Source of the DNA: Apoderus coryli
Taxonomy: Eukaryota > Arthropoda > Insecta > Coleoptera > Attelabidae
Reading direction: 5' to 3'
Length of the DNA: 64,000 nt
Assembly: GCA_911728435.2 (NCBI GenBank)
Contig: OU452211.1
Location: 13,436,428 to 13,500,427 of the forward strand
A model generated the notes under the pieces. That model did no database searches, had not been told where the DNA came from, and was given only the letters and a program-made list of their open reading frames with translations. Positions 43,252 to 55,360 of this stretch are shown here, piece by piece. Position numbers and translations under genes: made by a program. Numbering within the stretch: the first letter of the stretch is position 1; every line of letters starts with the position of its first letter.

Positions 43252-43477
43252 TAAAGGGTGTTTTTTTATAGATGTATAGAACTTTGAAATGGAATAAAGC
43301 AAAGATAAATTTTTTAAATTGACATGAAATTTACTTTATTCGAAAGATAATCTTCTGACATTATAATTTAAATATGATTTCTGCAATATGCCGCCACGGG
43401 TGGCTCGGACGTAGTCTAATCTGGAGGTCCAGATTTCGATGACTTTTTCCAACATTTGTGGCCGTAAATCGGCAATA
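43252..43477 (-). pseudogene. mariner-like element, C-terminal part, right of a LINE insertion
   Basis: Minus strand codes for LRPQMLEKVIEIWTSRLDYV-like text and GGHIAEIIFK-like end (RPSHPWRHIAEII in the actual frame), the C-terminus of mariner-type transposase. It ends in an agggtgtttttttatagatg terminal sequence at 43255, typical of these elements. It continues at 45601 beyond the LINE. Confidence 0.7.
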
Positions 43478-45600
43478 TATATAAATATTTTTACGTTAGA
43501 CTTAAATTATTGAGCAGAGAAAGGATTCAGCCTAAACCTGTCGTCCGAGGTCTAACCGATCCGAACACCAAGGAAAACATGAGAAATGAGCTTCAAAGAC
43601 TCTGCCTGGTAAACAATCCGAACTGTGAAAACGACTCTGAAGAAATTTGGAAAAGCTTAAAGACAATATGAACATGGCCACAAAAACCGTCCTTGATATT
43701 AACGAGAGAACATTCCGAAAATCCTGGATGACGAAAGAAATATTAGACCTAATGGAACAACGTCGGTTAGTGAAGAACCAAACTGATAAGTACAAAGACT
43801 ACGATCGGTTAATAAAAAATAAAATAAAAAATGCCAAGGTGGCCTGGGTTACCAATGAATGTGAAGAAGCTGAGAATCTCCACAGGCTTCACGATAGCTT
43901 TAACTTCCACAAAAAGCTAAAACAAATAACTGGGATTAGCAGAAACACACTTGTAAATAACCAGGGTAAAATCATTGTAGAACAAGAGGAAATTAAAGAG
44001 ACTTGGCTGACATATGCGACAAATCTATTTCATGATGATCGGGAAGACAATGGGGCCTCCTTTTATGAGCAAAGGACCGGCCCAACTATTATCAAAGTAC
44101 AGCAAGCTATAGGAATACTAAAACATGGTAAATGTCCAGGGCATGATAACATATATGCCGAAGTATTAAAGCTAGTTGATATAGACCATCTGACGCATCT
44201 GTTCAACAAAATATATTACTCCGGCAGACTGCCAGAAGACTGGCTTAAATCGACCTTTGTCACCATCCCAAAAAAAACACAATCCCAAGCAGTGTGAAGA
44301 CTTTCGACTTATTAGCCTGATGAGTCATGCACTCAAGGCCTTTCTCAGGATAATCCACCGTAGGATTTACAGTAAGTGTGAACAAATGAGCGGGGAAACA
44401 CAGTTTGGATTTATTAGAGGACTAGCAACAAGGGCAGCCTTGTTTTCGCTAAAGCTCTTGGTGCAGAAATGCTATGATCAGCGACAGGATGTATATATAT
44501 GTTTTATTGATTATCAACGGGCATTCGATAATGTCAAACATGACCTACTTCTGGCAAGACTGCGGGAGATCGGAATAGATGAGAAAGACATCCCAATTAT
44601 AAAACAGCTATACTGGAACCAGACAGCCGAAGTGAGAAAAAGCAACACAGTCACAACCGAAGCATTTGAGGTAACCAGAGGCGTACGTCAGGGCTGTATT
44701 TTGTCACCGATGCTTTTTAATATCTATGTGGAGAAAATATTCCAGCTTGCTCTCGAGAATGAATCTAGAGGCATTAAGGTGAATGGGATGCCTATAAATA
44801 ATATTAGATATGCGGATGACACAGTTGTGATAGCCCACACTTTGGACGATCTTCAATGTCTATTGAACAAAATTAATGATACTGGACAGCAGCACGGTTT
44901 ACACATTAATATTTCAAAAACGAAGGTCATGGTAATAAGTAGGCAAGCCCAAAATACCAACCTCATTGTAAGCGGCGAAATCATTGAACGGGTCAATACA
45001 TTTAAGTACTTGGGCTCTCTTGTTAATAGCGTGTGGGATTGCGATGAGGAAATTAAAGTACGAATTGGAATGGCTAAGACAACATTTCGAAGGCTTCAGA
45101 ATATCCTACTACAACAACGTCTACCGTTAGACCTCCGACTGAGGGTGATCAGGTGCTATGTGTGGCCCGTTCTGTTATATGGAGCAGAAACCTGGTCAAT
45201 AAAAGTGAGGTCAATAAATCGCATGGAAGCTTTTGAGATGTGGACTCTTCGCAGGCTACTCAAGATCTCATACATAGAACACATTTCAAACGAAGAAGTG
45301 CTGCGAAGAGCAGGGGTCGAAAGACAACTCTTGGACATAGTAAAGACCCGAAAAGTGTCTTATCTGGGGCACATCCTAAGAGGACCGCGCTACGCCATTC
45401 CGAAGCTCATCCTTCAGGGCAAAATGGAGGGCCGAAAACAGCACTCATGGCTCCGGAACATCAGGGATTGGTGCGACATACCGGACGCGGCAACCATCTT
45501 TCGTCGAGCGGAAGACAACACCCTTGTGATTGATTGAGGAGAATGTAAAGATGATCCCCAACGTGCAAGTCTGCATATGGGACCAGAAGAAGAAGAAGAT
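43478..45600 (+). mobile_element. LINE family F inserted in a mariner remnant
   Basis: Bounded by a 10-bp target duplication, atcggcaata, at 43468-43477 and 45601-45610. 5' truncated (no endonuclease). Ends with the GAA-rich tail gaccagaagaagaagaagat. Two overlapping frames code for the linker and RT. Confidence 0.88.
43510..45537 (+). pseudogene. LINE family F reverse transcriptase, one frameshift
   Basis: 43510-43650 (VVRGLTDPNTKENMRNELQR) and 43647-44297 (KSWMTKEILDLMEQRRLVKN, GKCPGHDNIYAEVLKL, LPEDWLKSTFVTIPKK) are followed by 44257-45537: CEDFRLISLMSHALKAFLRI, CFIDYQRAFDNVKHDLLL, TRGVRQGCILSPMLFNIYVE, YADDTVV at about 185, LHINISKTKVMVIS, YLGSLVNS. This FIDYxKAFDNV/GVRQGCxLSP type is a different lineage from families A-E, often annotated as endonuclease-reverse transcriptase in insects; the clade is not assigned. 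A -1-type slip near 44275 in an AAAAAA run breaks the ORF. Confidence 0.87.
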
Positions 45601-45860
45601 ATCGGCAATAAGGCGGCTGTCCTCCAAGTGGTCAATCGTTTCGGGCTTACCGGCGTAGACTAGCGACTTCACATATCCCCACAGAAAATAATCTAGCGGC
45701 GTAAAATCGCAAGATCTTGGCGGCCAATTCACGGGTTCGAAACGTGAAACTATGCGGTTATCAAACGTTTCCTTCAACAAATCAATCGTGGCACGAGCTG
45801 TGTGACATGTTGCGCCGTCTTGTTTAAACCACAGGCCATGCACATCATGGTTGTTCAATT
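45601..45860 (-). pseudogene. mariner-like transposase, DDE part, left of the LINE insertion
   Basis: 45858-45605 codes for LWFKQDGATCHTARATIDLL, KETFDNRIVSRFEPVNWPPR and SCDFTPLDYFLWGYVKSLVY, the second half of a mariner-type DD(E/D) domain including QDGATCHTA and the CDFTPLDYFLWG block. It is interrupted at SRLIADI by LINE family F and resumes at 43477. The 5' part beyond 45860 is missing. Confidence 0.85.
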
Positions 45861-45989
45861 AAAAAATTTATGTTAGGAAATATGTAATTTATATGGTTGC
45901 TGTGGTTGAAATTGGACTCTGAGTTGATACCTATTTAGAAATTTTGAAGCTGTTTTTGTTTTGTTGTGTGTCTATAAAGTTTCTTTTCT

Positions 45990-46312
45990 TTTTTTTTAAA
46001 CATGTATAGTTCTTAAACATATCCGAAATATTGAATAATTGTTCATTGATTTAACAGAATATACCCTAGAACATTTTACATAGGTGTTCGAAAAGCGTGT
46101 AGAAAGAGGTTAAAAACTTAAAACATATTTTCTAAACATAGCAGAAATATTGACTAGTTACTTATAGTTTTGATAGAATATAACCTATAAAATGTATCGT
46201 AAAAAATTTGCTTACAAATGCGTTTGTACATAGTGGACAAGGGGTAAAAATAATTAGAAATATGAAATAATTTAAAAAAAAAATAGCTGATGTCAACTAT
46301 ATAATTAAAATA
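45990..46312 (+). repeat. AGGCGTTCG foldback-family repeat, degenerate unit E
   Basis: Forward-orientation text like unit A (tagttcttaaacatatccgaaatattgaat, ataggtgttcgaaaagcg, agctgatgtc), more diverged, ending where unit B starts in reverse. Confidence 0.65.
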
Positions 46313-47405
46313 AACTGTTGCCCTCGAGGCACGAATAGCTCTCCATATTTAAGTGTGAAAGTAATAATTTTATGACCTTTTTGTCATTTATCTAAATTTA
46401 ATAAATTTTTGTTTTGTTTTAGACATCAGCTGTTGTTTTGTTCATTTTTCTTCTCTTTGGAGGCACTATTATTTATACGTACATATTTTATATTTCAGAT
46501 CTTCTAGGCCAAGTTCTTGGACGCAAAATAATTGATTTTTTTAGTTTTATTATAAAATTTATTTTGCCCCCTTTTTCTACTATTTACGAACCCCTATGTA
46601 AACAAAATTGTTATGCTGTATGTTGTAGGTTATCTTATATCAAACCTATATATAAGTAGCCAATTTTTCTGCTATATTTGGAAAAACATTTTTTTTTTCG
46701 TTTTTGACCCTTTTTCGAACGCCTGTGTGAACCAGTTCATTTATGTAACATTTTTTAGTTTATATTCTATCACTACTATAAAAAATTATTCCATATTTCG
46801 AATAACTTTAGGAAATATATATTTTTGTGTGTTTTACCCCTTTTCCACTATTTACGAACGCCTATGAAAGTAAGTTATTTATGACACATTTTATAGGTTA
46901 TATTCTATTAAAGCTATAAATAATTAGTTAATATTTTTGCTATGTTTAAGAAGTACGTTTTTTTAAAATATTTTTACCCCATTTTACATTATTTTCGAAC
47001 GCCAATGTGGTCTAATATTTTATGTTAAATATTTTAGGTTATATTCAATTAAATGCGTAAAAAATTATGCAGTATTTCGGATAAGTTTAAGAACTATAAA
47101 TTTTTTTAATTTTTGAACCCTCTTTTAAACCTCTTGCCTACGCTCAATGTTTCCCAAAATCTAATCAGCTCTTTGCCATGTCCAATAGTATTTTTGTACT
47201 AAATTTGGTTAAAATCTGTTAAGCGGTTTTTGCGTTTTCGTGCATACAGACAGACAGACGGACAGACAGACATTTTTTTAAAACTACTTATTAGCTCTCC
47301 ATATCATATATGTAATATATGTATGTATGGAGACTATTAGTTTCATGAAAAAAAAATTTTTTTTAATTTCAACGGAAATACTTGTTTTTGGTCATTTTAT
47401 ACATA
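46313..47405 (-). repeat. AGGCGTTCG foldback-family repeat, unit B (reverse)
   Basis: Reverse-oriented unit beginning gttgccctcgaggcacgaat and ending at a cagacagacag run and the tccatatcatatatgtaata centre (47293-47330). It carries one copy of the aaccgctt(aac) landmark and no 530-bp period unit. Confidence 0.8.
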
Positions 47406-47407
47406 AA

Positions 47408-50400
47408 CTAGCTGTTGCCCTCGAGGCACGAATAGCTCTCCATATTTAAGTGTAAAAGTCATAATTTTATGACCTTTTTGTCATTTATCTAAATTTTTGT
47501 TTTGTTTTAGACATCAGCTATTTTTTTTTTTTTTTGTATCGGGTTTTGTGCCTTTTTCTTCTCTTTGGAGGCACTATTTATACGCAGATATTTTATATTC
47601 CAGATCTAGGCCAAATTCTTGTACGCAAAATAATTGATTTTTTTTTAGTTTTATTATAAAATTTATTTTGCCCCCTTTTCTACTATTTACGAACGCCTAT
47701 GTAAACAAAATTGTTATGCTGCATGTTGTAGGTTATCCGTTAAGTGGTTTTTGAGTTATCACGGATACAATTTTTTCCTGACCCTTTTATAGAATTTTCA
47801 CGGACGCCTATGGAACATTAATTTTTGTCGTGTATTTTTAACACCAATTTAACTAGTTAAATATAAAAATTTTTACATTTTAATTTTTTTTTCATTTTAC
47901 CCCTTTTTTTTACTATTTACGAACGCCTATGTGAATAAAAATTTTATGCTGCATTTTTTAGGTTATCTTATATCAAAGCTATATATAATTAGCCAATTTT
48001 TCTGGTATATTTGGGAAACGTTTTTTTTTTTTCGTTTTTGACCCTTTTTTTAAACTATTTTCGAACGCCTGTGTGAACCAATTCTTTTATGGAATATTTT
48101 TTAGCTTATATTGTATCACAACTATGAAAAATTATTCCATATTTCGAATAAGTTTAGGAAATATATATTTTTTATGTTTTGACCCCTTTTCCACTATTTA
48201 CGAACGCCTATGAAAGTAAGTTATTCATAACACATTTTATAGGTTATATTCTATCAAAACTATCAATAACTAGTTAATATTTCTGCTATTTTTAAGAAAT
48301 ACGTTTTTTTTTAATCTTTTTTACCCCATTTTACACTATTTTCGAACGCCAATGTGGTCTAATATTTTATGTTCAATATTTTAGGTTATATTCAATTAAA
48401 TGCGTAAAAAATTATGCAGTATTTCGGATAAGTTTAAGAACTATGAATTTTTTTAATTTTTGAACCCTCTTTTAAACCCTTTGCCTACGCTCAATGTTTC
48501 CCAAAATCTAATCAGCTCCTTGCCATGTCCAATAGTATTTTTGTACCAAATTTGGTTAAAATCTGTTAAGCGGTTTTTGCGTTTTTGTGGATACAGACAG
48601 ACAGACAGACAGACAGACATACAGACAGACAGACAGACATTTTTTTAAAACTACTTATTTATGTATAAAATGACCAAAAAGAAGTATTTCCGGTGAAATT
48701 AAAAAAAATTTTTTTTTCATGAAACTAATAGTCTCCATATATACATATATTACATATATGATATGGAGAGCTAATAAGTAGTTTTAAAAAAATGTCTGTC
48801 TGTCTGTCTGTCTGTATGCACGAAAACGCAAAAACCGCTTAACAGATTTTAACCAAATTTCGTACAAAAATACTATTGGACATGGCAAGGAGCTGATTAG
48901 ATTTTGGGAAACATTGAGCGTAGGCAAAGGGTTTAAAAGAGGGTTCAAAAATTAAAAAAATTCATAGTTCTTAAACTTATCCGAAATACTGCATAATTTT
49001 TTACGCATTTAATTGAATATAACCTAAAATATTGAACATAAAATATTAGACCACATTGACGTTCGAAAATAGTGTAAAATGGGGTAAAAAAGATTTAAAA
49101 AAACCGTATTTCTTAAAAAGAGCAGAAATATTAACTAGTTATTGATAGTTTTGATAGAATATAACCTATAAAATGTGTCATGAATAACTTACTTTCATAG
49201 GCGTTCGTAAATAGTGGAAAAGGGGTCAAAACATAAAAAATATATATTTCCTAAACTTATTCGAAATATGGAATAATTTTTCATAGTTGTGATACAATAT
49301 AAGCTAAAAAATATTCCATAAAAGAATTGGTTCACAAAGGCGTTCGAAAATAGTTTAAAAAAAGGGTCAAAAAAAACGTTTCCCAAATATACCAGAAAAA
49401 TTGGCTAATTATATATAGCTTTGATATAAGATAACCTAAAAAATGCAGCATAAAATTTTTATTTACATAGGCGTTCGTAAATAGTAGAAAAAGGGGTAAA
49501 ATAAAAAAAATTAAAATGTAAAAATTTTTATATTTAACTAGTTGAGTTGGTGTTAAAAATACACGACAAAAATTAATGTTCCATAGGCGTCCGTGAAAAT
49601 TCTATAAAAGGGTCAAAAAAAATTTGTATCCGTGATAACTCAAAAACCACTTAACGGATTTTAACCACATTTGGTACGAAAATACTACAGGCTATTTATA
49701 GGTGGTGATTAACATTGAGCGTAGGCAAGGGGTTTAAAAGAGGGTTCAAAAATTTAAAAAATTATAGTTCTTAAACTTATCCGAAATATTGAATAATTTT
49801 TTATAGGTGTGATAGAATATAACCTAAAAAATGTTACATAAAAGAATTAGTTCACACAGGCGTTCGAAAATAGTCTTAAAAAAAGAGTCAAAAACGAAAA
49901 AAAAATGTTTCCCAAATATACCAGAAAAATTGGCTAATTATATATAGCTTTCATATAAGATAACCTAAAAAATGCAGCATAAAATTTTTATTTACATAGG
50001 CGTTCGTAAATAGTAAAAAAAGGGGTAAAATGAAAAAAAAATTAAAATGTAAAAAATTTTGTATTTAACTAGTTGAATTGGTGTTAAAAATACACGACAA
50101 AAATTAATGTTCCATAGGCGTCCGTGAAAATTCTATAAAATGGTCAGAAAACATTTGTATCCGTGATAACTCAAAAACCACTTAACGGATAACCTACAAC
50201 ATGCAGCATAACAATTTTGTTTACATAGGCGTTCGTAAATAGTCGAAAAGGGGGCAAAATAAATTTTATAATAAAACTAAAAAAAATCAATTACTTTGCG
50301 TTCAAGAACTTGGCCTAGATCTGAAATATAAAATATCTGCGTATAAATAGTGCCTCCAAAGAGAAGAAAAAGGCACAAAACCCGATACTTAAAAAAAAAT

Positions 50401-50525
50401 AGCTGATGTCTAAAACAAAACAAAAATTTATTAAATTTAGATAAATGACAAAAAGGTCATAAAATTATTACTTTTACACTTAAATATGGAGAGCTATTCG
50501 TGCCTCGAGGGCAACAGCTAGTTTT
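47408..50525. repeat. 3.1-kb palindromic foldback element, units C and D
   Basis: Left end aaactagctgttgccctcga; right end tcgagggcaacagctagttt, its exact complement. The left arm is reverse (to about 48690) and the right arm forward (from about 48775), joined by a centre with tggagagctaataagtagtt. The arms differ in length because the right arm carries one more ~530-bp unit (landmarks at about 48835, 49642 and 50172, against two in the left arm). Confidence 0.85.
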
Positions 50526-50712
50526 TTAGATTTTAAATCATTCATCTTTCACTATAAATTATTGAGGCGATATCGATAGTTGTTCAACTCGGGAAAGTTT
50601 TGGGGTGCCACAACCGATTTTTTTTATATCTTCAATTATTTTCATTTCCAATCAGGTAGATATTATAGCATTTTATGAATATAGATTGAGCAATGTTCTA
50701 TTATATTTCCAG

Positions 50713-51086
50713 AGCCTAAAATCACATCTGCAGAAATCGCAAAAAGACAATACCCTCCAAGTAAAGCAATACAACGAATTGAAATCCACCATACAGCAAA
50801 TCAAATCTATGGGTAATGATAACGATAGGATCAAATCACTGTTGGAAGTGACAGCTGTACGTGCTGAGTTGGATCAGCTGAAGGTCGATGCGAGTAAATG
50901 GCGTGAACAGTTACGCACAGAGCAAGAGTCACATGCTCAATTGAGTGAAAATTATCGTGTTTTAGTGGACGAGGCACAATCGTTGCGAGATAACTACGAG
51001 CAAGCCGATAAAGGACGATTAGAAGTAGGAACCAAATTGGAGGTGTTGAATAATTATTTCAAAGAGAAGGAAAGTTTAATGCAAAA
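50713..51086 (+). CDS. Tango1: Tango1 coiled-coil exon
   Basis: Preceded by atatttccag and in phase 0 with 40163. It codes for SLKSHLQKSQKDNTLQVKQY, LKSTIQQIKSMGNDNDRIKSLLE and AELDQLKVDASKWREQLRTE, ending NNYFKEKESLMQ plus two bases (AA) before gtaagt. The NYFKEKE...LQKE arrangement is characteristic of the second coiled coil of TANGO1/cTAGE5, which in the family binds cTAGE5/Sec12 and helps form rings at ER exit sites. Read upstream of 50713 the frame is intron sequence. Confidence 0.83.
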
Positions 51087-51480
51087 GTAAGTTGTCTAGG
51101 TTATTGTTTATACGCTTCAAAAGCGATTCTGCAAAGTTTTATGTAAAAGTTTACAAAAATCTTTGCTGTATTAGTACCTACACTTGCCATTAATTTTCCC
51201 GGCAAAACATAGTAAGTTTGTGCCAAACTTAAGGGGGTTATGGGGGACATTTGCTTGAAAAAATTGTTCTTACCTTCAATGTAAATAACGTCAATAAATT
51301 ATTATTTTTTGTTACAAATAATTTAAAAAATATATAATAATGTTTCAAAATGACGACTCTCTCACTGCGTTACATAAATTGACCGGTTGGAAGATGTGTG
51401 GAACCTGCTGTACGTGAAGAGAGGCTGCTATCACTCTTCCTAATTCTTCTTGGGTATGTAACCCTAGAAGGTTAAATCGG
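51087..51480. other. 5' part of intron 4, no gene
   Basis: Nothing coding. gtttgtgccaaacttaagg at 51212 recurs inverted at about 59649-59668 (cttaagtttggcacaac), at the other end of the same intron. Confidence 0.4.
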
Positions 51481-51757
51481 GACTTCGCGGTGGCTACCTA
51501 ACAGGTAACAGAAACAACAAAAGACGTCACAGGACAGCATGGCCTAGGTGTATGCAACGACCGAGGAAAACGACTCGTACAGTTCTGTCAGGAAGAAGAA
51601 TTCGTAATCACAAACACCTGGTATAATCTTCCATACAGGAGATTGTACACATGGACATCCCCCCAACACACACAGAATAAGATAGACTTCATCTTAATCA
51701 ACCGACGCTTCCGTAATAGTAATAAGTCAACAAAAACATACCCTGGTGCAGATGTGT
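51481..51757 (+). pseudogene. LINE endonuclease fragment (family F-like)
   Basis: Plus-strand TTKDVTGQHGLGVCNDRGKR, LVQFCQEEEFVITNTWYNLP, RRLYTWTSPQHTQNKIDFIL: the central part of an APE-type endonuclease. This GxxGLGxxNxRGxxLxxFC and TWxSP pattern belongs to the same LINE type as 43478-45600. It is cut at 51757 by LINE family A copy 3 just before the expected SDH motif. Confidence 0.8.
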
Positions 51758-54155
51758 ACTCGCTGATGTTAAGGAATTAATGAATGATAATTTATTTTAA
51801 ATTTTAAAAACAAAGAATTAGGGAAACCAATCATCTCTAGACCCCCTCCTCAAGCGACCGGCGAACTCACCAAATGGTGCAAAGAAATCGATGTTATGAT
51901 TAGAACAACGATTCGCCAGTCGGGCCACTCTGGTGACAAAGGTATTCATAGCGTAGTTCGCGCGGTGGAACGAGACGTGAAAGAGATCAGAAGTTCTGCT
52001 TTGTCTAGGGGGAACACGAAAACCAATCTGGGATAAAAGACTAGAAGATAAAAGAGTATTGTTTAAAATTTTATATAGTATAGTCAGATCCCTGACAACC
52101 CTGCGGGCGCCCAATGTAGCCAACTCCAGCTCACTCAGCAATACGCCGTAGTTGAAGTTAAAATTAACGGGTCGTTCACGGCCGAGTCTAAAATGAACGT
52201 ACCTCAGAAAACGATACAGACAGTGTGACAAACATAAGATGGAGACCACACCGCAGAGGCGTACTCCAAATGCGGCCTCACAAGGGATGTGTACAGGGCC
52301 CTGAATGTACCAATCTGACTGAAATCCCCCGAACAACGTCTGATGAAGCCCAACATCTTAATGGACCGCGATGTCGCGCGCCTGATGTGGTCGGTGTAGC
52401 TCAGTGAAGAATCCAAGTAGACACCCAGATCCTTGACCAAAGTCTTATAATCCAAAGCGTCCCGGTCAATAAAGTATTCGTGAAAAAGTGGATCCCTAGT
52501 ACGGTGAAAATTAACGCAAAAGCACTTCGATATATTCAAATCCAACCCATTCGCCTCGCACCAATGCACAAGCCGAATAACATCCTCCTGCAAAAGGTAG
52601 CAATCGGATGGGCCTGCAATACGCCTATAACACTTTAGATCATCAGCAAATAATAAGTTAAATAATAATGGGCCCAAATGAGACCCCTGAGGAACACCAC
52701 ATGAAACTAATATGGGCCTGGAATGAAACTCATTGATCCGGACAACCTGAGTTCTACCACATAAGTAGCTCCCCAACCAGTCCAACATAGGCGCAGAGAC
52801 TCCAACAATCCCAAGCTTCTCAATGAGAAGCCGATGGTTGACACTGTCGAAAGCCTTAGAGAAGTCGGTGTAAATGGCATGAACTTGATATCCGTGCTCC
52901 AAAGCCCGGGACAAGTAGTTTGTGAATTCGAGGAGATTGAGCTCGGTAGATTTACCTGCCTGAAATCCAAATTGATCGGAAATCACCAATGGCCCCAGAG
53001 TGGCCGTCAGATAACGAGTGATCAGGTTTTCGAATAGTTTCGGAATTGAATTCAATATACAGACCGGTCGGTAATTTGTTACTTCATTTCTGTTGCCGGA
53101 TTTAAAAATAGGGGTAATGAAACTAGTTTTCCATAATACAGGGAAAGTGCCAGTGGAGACCGAATGATTGAAAATAATTTGAAGCGGTCTAGCAAGCGAA
53201 AAGCTACAATTCCTGAGAAGCAAGGCTGGGATTCTGTCGGGACCGGCCGACTTCGTCACTTCCAAGCCAACAATTGCCTCCAAAATATCTGAGAGAGAGA
53301 TGTGATGATCGGAAACATTCACTAGGGTGTCCCCGACACAGCCAACCGGAGAGTCAAGACATCTGTCGTTATACACTGATTCAAAATACGCAGCAAACAA
53401 ATCCGCCCCACACTGATCGGCGTCGCTCGTTCGTTCACCCCATGATAGACGCGAGGGCAGGTCTGAAGATCCTCTTTTAGAATTAATGAACCTCCAAAAA
53501 GCTCCAATGTTCTGAGGCAGCTCACTCTCAATTGCATTTGAAAAAAAAAATAGCAAACGCGAGAAAGGCGATTACATTCACTTCTGAGTCTGCTAAAGTC
53601 CGCATAATGGGTCTGCGAGCCTGTGATTTTGTAACGCTTGTGAGCCCTCGTCTTTTCAAATATGAGCTGTTTCAGCTCCAGTGAATACCACCGCGGAAAT
53701 CGTTTAGAGGAACACCTCTTCTTGGGCACAAAAACCTCGAACGCATCGAATAAGATGTGGTAAAAGGTGTCGACCATGTCATCCACCGACCGATAGGAGA
53801 GAAGAAAATCCCACCGAATGCCACCAAGACGGTCATTCAATGACTCAAAGTCGGCCGACTTAAAATCGTATTAAAACCTTTCCGCTTGACGAGAAGAAGC
53901 CACCTTTTGGGTTCTGAATGATATATGAACAACCAAAGGAGGGTGATAACTGTCCGGCTCGATCAGAACATCTTCCGCAACGACAACCCTGGAGTCGGGA
54001 TTGTGGGCCAAGACCAAGTCCAGAATACGGCCACTACGACCGGGCGTCCTGTTGAATTGAAATAAGTTGTGAAAATTACACATTTCGGACACGACCGTCA
54101 GAATCTCTGAGTCCCGCGGAAAAATAGACTCATCTGGAAATATAGAGAGATACAT
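51758..54155 (-). pseudogene. LINE family A, copy 3, longest but broken
   Basis: Minus strand. 54155-53871 codes for the end of the endonuclease (GRSGRILDLVLAHNPDSRVV, SDHxP-like DSYHPPLVVH). 53840-53570 is the linker (FPRWYSLELKQLIFEKTRAH). 53556-52204 is the RT (same motifs as copy 2). 52336-51818 is the C-terminus. Two lesions compared with copy 2: an in-frame loss of the VNDIAQCFVHSEIK segment before FADD, and a 15-16 bp deletion near 52213 that shifts the frame. The 3' UTR is shortened, without the (TAAA)n tail. It shows what lies upstream of the 5' truncations of copies 1 and 2. Confidence 0.88.
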
Positions 54156-54819
54156 TAACTGAAAAAAAAAAAAATACCATAAATCCTAACCAAATTACTA
54201 CAGTTAAAAGTATATATCTAAACGAATTTCAGTGTCGAAATTTAGAAATGTAAATTTGAGATATATTTACCTACTCATACAACAAAAATACCTACTGCCC
54301 TACTGGTCCTAAATTTGTAAAACATAAAAAAGCTAATTCAAGTTTAAATTTTATCTTTAAAAGTTTTAGGAAATATGCACAACTCCTACAAGTTTCTTAA
54401 AATTACTTGTATGAAATATGCATAACTCGAGAAAGAATAGATTTAAATTTTTAGAGAGTACTATTGTTTATTGCTGTGTTACTCGTATATGTTGAGTATC
54501 AATAAATACTTACCCTTTAGTTTTTTGTCACATTCACTATAAAAAAACACTTTTTAATCAATTTATCGACTCATAAACACAGAGACAGTCAATGCGCCTA
54601 AATTACCCTGTTGTCTTGTGGGACTGTGTGGGAGTTACGCATCTTTCATAGTGCTGTCTCAAAGGCAGGAGATACGCAGATTTCATTATCATGTATTTGA
54701 GCGGCATCTAGTGATATTTTAAGAAAGAGCCAAGTTCAAACCTCTAGAGTTGACAGTTTTCTACCAGATGGTAGCATAAACCCAAATCCAACAAGATTGG
54801 AGTTATGCACTTTTCACAT
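54156..54819. other. unassigned intron stretch
   Basis: AT-rich, no frame of note; starts with a short A-run (54163-54175). No repeat or motif recognised. Confidence 0.3.
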
Positions 54820-55260
54820 TAGGCCGACGAATATGTGGCTGTTGCGACTGTCGAGGTAGCCGTACTTGGCGAAACAAGCCTCATCGATAAACAGAGTGAT
54901 CGAACCAAAATTCGGCTGGTTTGCGATACGCTGCAAAAACCATTGGCTGGTAATCTAGCGGACTCAATGTGTGCACTTTTTGAAGGTGGTAAGGGTGCAA
55001 CAGCTGGTCGAGAAGTATCTGCCACACTGTTTGGTGGGTAGCATTCATTTGATTTGCTATTACATCCGTGCTGATGCTAGGCTGTTCAGCAATTCGTTTT
55101 AAAACCTCTACCTCAACGGCAACTGTTCGTGCAGATGATGGACTGCAGCAAATATCGAGAAGGATGTTGGCGATTAGGAAATCGCTCAACATAGAGCCGC
55201 TCAGCTTCTCAGTGTTGCATGTTGCTTCGCCATAAATAAGATGCATATCTGCATACTCTT
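54820..55260 (-). pseudogene. mariner-like transposase N-terminal fragment, second type
   Basis: Minus-strand 55246-54881: MHLIYGEATCNTEKLSG, then, after a deletion, VEVLKRIAEQPSISTDVIAN, TVWQILLDQLLHPYHLQKVH and, out of frame, IDEACFAKYGYLDSRNSH (first catalytic D region). This MHLIYGE...PYHxQxVQxL type is a DUF4817-like mariner family common in insects and distinct from 18100-18830. Internally deleted and dead. Confidence 0.8.
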
Positions 55261-55360
55261 CAAACCATTTTCACAGTTAAAAGCTTCGCAAAAGACACGA
55301 ATGTCGAGCTGCGATTTTCACTACAATTAACTTGACAACAACATCGACTTTATAAATGCA

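Noticed and set aside
46438..46867. Hydrophobic small frames in the foldback family, possible membrane peptides
   Set aside because: They recur with the ~135-bp repeat and break in every copy; T-rich composition explains the Phe/Tyr/Ile content.
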